A model generated the notes under the pieces. The model worked only from the letters and a program-made list of their open reading frames with translations. It searched no databases and was not told where the DNA came from. This document shows positions 5,573 through 6,445 of a DNA stretch of 6,445 nucleotides, in pieces (the stretch's first letter is position 1; each line of letters opens with the position of its first letter). The stretch is from the NCBI GenBank assembly GCA_013287095.1, contig JABDEJ010000099.1, forward strand, positions 1-6,445. Direction: 5' to 3'. The position numbers were made by a program, and so were the translations under genes. This stretch comes from Bacteroidota bacterium. Lineage in GTDB: Bacteria > Bacteroidota > Bacteroidia > CAILMK01.

Positions 5573-5636
5573 AAGTTATTGAGTTATTGAGTTGTTGGGT
5601 TATTGAGTCGCCCGCCTCATTGTCTAATTGCCTAAT
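5573..5636 (-). repeat. 8-nt tandem repeat block between glyQS and the secreted protein gene
   Basis: Eight consecutive octamers keep one register. Given on the plus strand: AAGTTATT, GAGTTATT, GAGTTGTT, GGGTTATT (5573-5604), then GAGTCGCC and CGCCTCAT as drifted units, then TGTCTAAT and TGCCTAAT (5621-5636). In the direction of transcription (minus) the first four read AATAACCC, AACAACTC, AATAACTC and AATAACTT, the same repeat as at 3581-3628. The block ends 51 nt upstream of the secreted-protein ATG and starts 5 nt after the glyQS stop. Two octamer types joined in phase suggest growth by slippage and later drift. Confidence 0.8.
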
Positions 5637-5641
5637 AATTT

Positions 5642-6445
5642 TCAAATCTTTCTCAGCATATCATCCATATTCAACTCTTTGTCCAATATGGCTTTTACCT
5701 GCTCTACAGGTATTCTTATCTGTTCCATACTGTCACGGAATCTCAATGTCACAGTATCATCCTCAAGAGTTGTATGATCTATCGTAATGCAATAAGGTGT
5801 GCCGATGGCATCCTGACGCCTGTACCGCTTGCCTATGGCATCTTTTTCATCATACTGGCACATATACCGGAACCTCAGGTCATCAAAGATCGCCCTGGCT
5901 TTTTCTGGCAGGCCGTCTTTTTTCATGAGCGGTAGTAGGGCAATTTTGATCGGTGCCAATATAGGTGGGATTTTTAATACCGTCCTCACACTTTCATCCG
6001 GCAATACTTCCTCTTTGTACGCGTTGCAAAGGATCAATAAAAACATTCGGTCGGCTCCGATAGAAGTTTCGACTACGTAAGGAATATAGTTCTGGTTCAG
6101 TTCAGGGTCGAAATATTGAAGTTTTTTGCCCGAAAATTCCTGGTGACGTTTCAGGTCAAAATCAGTTCTGGAATGTACCCCTTCAACTTCCTTAAAACCA
6201 AAAGGAAATTCATATTCAATATCAAGGGCTGCATTGGCATAGTGTGCCAGTTTGGCATGATCGTGATACCGATATTTTTCAGGTTCAATACCGAGTGATA
6301 AATGCCAGTTCAGACGTTTGGTTTTCCAGTATTCATACCATTGCATTTCATCTCCGGGGCGCACAAAAAACTGCATTTCCATCTGTTCAAACTCGCGCAT
6401 CCTGAAAATAAATTGTCTCGCAACAATCTCATTTCTAAAAGCCTT
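5642..6445 (-). CDS. glyQS: Glycyl-tRNA synthetase, single-chain type (C-terminal half)
   Basis: This class II enzyme charges tRNA-Gly with glycine in the cytoplasm. The frame is open to the window edge; the upstream 15 codons (KAFRNEIVARQFIFR) belong to it, so the start lies outside and the Met at 6400 is internal. Numbering the visible 267 residues, class II motif 2 is FRNE (3-6) running into FRMREFEQMEM. The glycine-site region is EVEGVHSRTDFDL (about 86-98). Motif 3 is SIGADRM (128-134), whose Arg binds ATP. The anticodon-binding domain starts at about PPILAPIKIALLPL and runs to the end, with the usual GKRYRRQDAIGTPYCITID. This is the alpha2 type also found in archaea and eukaryotes, as is normal in Bacteroidota, not the alpha2beta2 GlyQ/GlyS type. 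The C-terminus looks complete. The symbol follows the single-chain convention; glyS is also used. Confidence 0.95.
   Translation of the reverse strand, partial: KAFRNEIVARQFIFRMREFEQMEMQFFVRPGDEMQWYEYWKTKRLNWHLSLGIEPEKYRYHDHAKLAHYANAALDIEYEFPFGFKEVEGVHSRTDFDLKRHQEFSGKKLQYFDPELNQNYIPYVVETSIGADRMFLLILCNAYKEEVLPDESVRTVLKIPPILAPIKIALLPLMKKDGLPEKARAIFDDLRFRYMCQYDEKDAIGKRYRRQDAIGTPYCITIDHTTLEDDTVTLRFRDSMEQIRIPVEQVKAILDKELNMDDMLRKI

Noticed and set aside
5443..5787. Plus-strand ORF spanning the glyQS/secreted-protein gap
   Set aside because: It runs antisense through two real genes and the octamer repeat; its sequence is low complexity where it crosses the repeat.

Overview
The window looks like a chromosomal stretch from a member of the Bacteroidota, most likely near the Chitinophagaceae/Sphingobacteriia. 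This is inferred from three things. The gene content fits: a YHYH lipoprotein, a YwqK-type repeat lipoprotein, a SCO lipoprotein, the Bacteroidota protein usually misnamed 'asparagine synthetase B', and a single-chain glycyl-tRNA synthetase. There is an exact TAnnTTTG-type -7 box close to the tsaB start. The coding DNA is AT-leaning with few clear Shine-Dalgarno sites. No sequence search was run.

Left end (1-753): a poly(3-hydroxybutyrate) depolymerase/LpqC-type esterase on + carries its Ser, Asp and His motifs but has lost its N-terminal half. A piece of the missing half, with the VLHG oxyanion motif, lies immediately beside it on the opposite strand (about 1-84). That is either an inversion or a chimeric join. 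After the esterase comes a pair of near-identical hairpins in inverted orientation (643-715), a REPIN-like element between two convergent genes.

Middle left (754-2722, minus strand): three lipoprotein genes in tight order, YHYH protein, then a five-repeat YwqK/MORN lipoprotein with a TTG start, then a SCO1/SenC protein. The first pair is 18 nt apart and the second pair overlaps. They look like one operon for envelope proteins. SCO suggests a link to copper or cytochrome oxidase, and the His-rich YHYH protein could bind metal, but the shared function is inferred.

Middle right (2871-4239, plus strand): tsaB, for tRNA t6A synthesis, then a free-standing tandem rhodanese protein. The two are separated by 88 nt made largely of a 7-nt and an 8-nt tandem repeat.

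Right (4248-6445, minus strand): a secreted amidotransferase-like protein of the misnamed 'asparagine synthetase B' family, converging on the rhodanese gene with 8 nt between stops. Upstream of it is the C-terminal half of glycyl-tRNA synthetase, which runs off the window. The gap between these two genes holds a second copy of the same 8-nt repeat, in the same orientation relative to transcription as the first.

The most notable observations are the inverted join in the esterase, the REPIN-like hairpin pair, the paired 8-nt intergenic repeats, the three-lipoprotein operon and the conserved secreted protein whose usual name is wrong.
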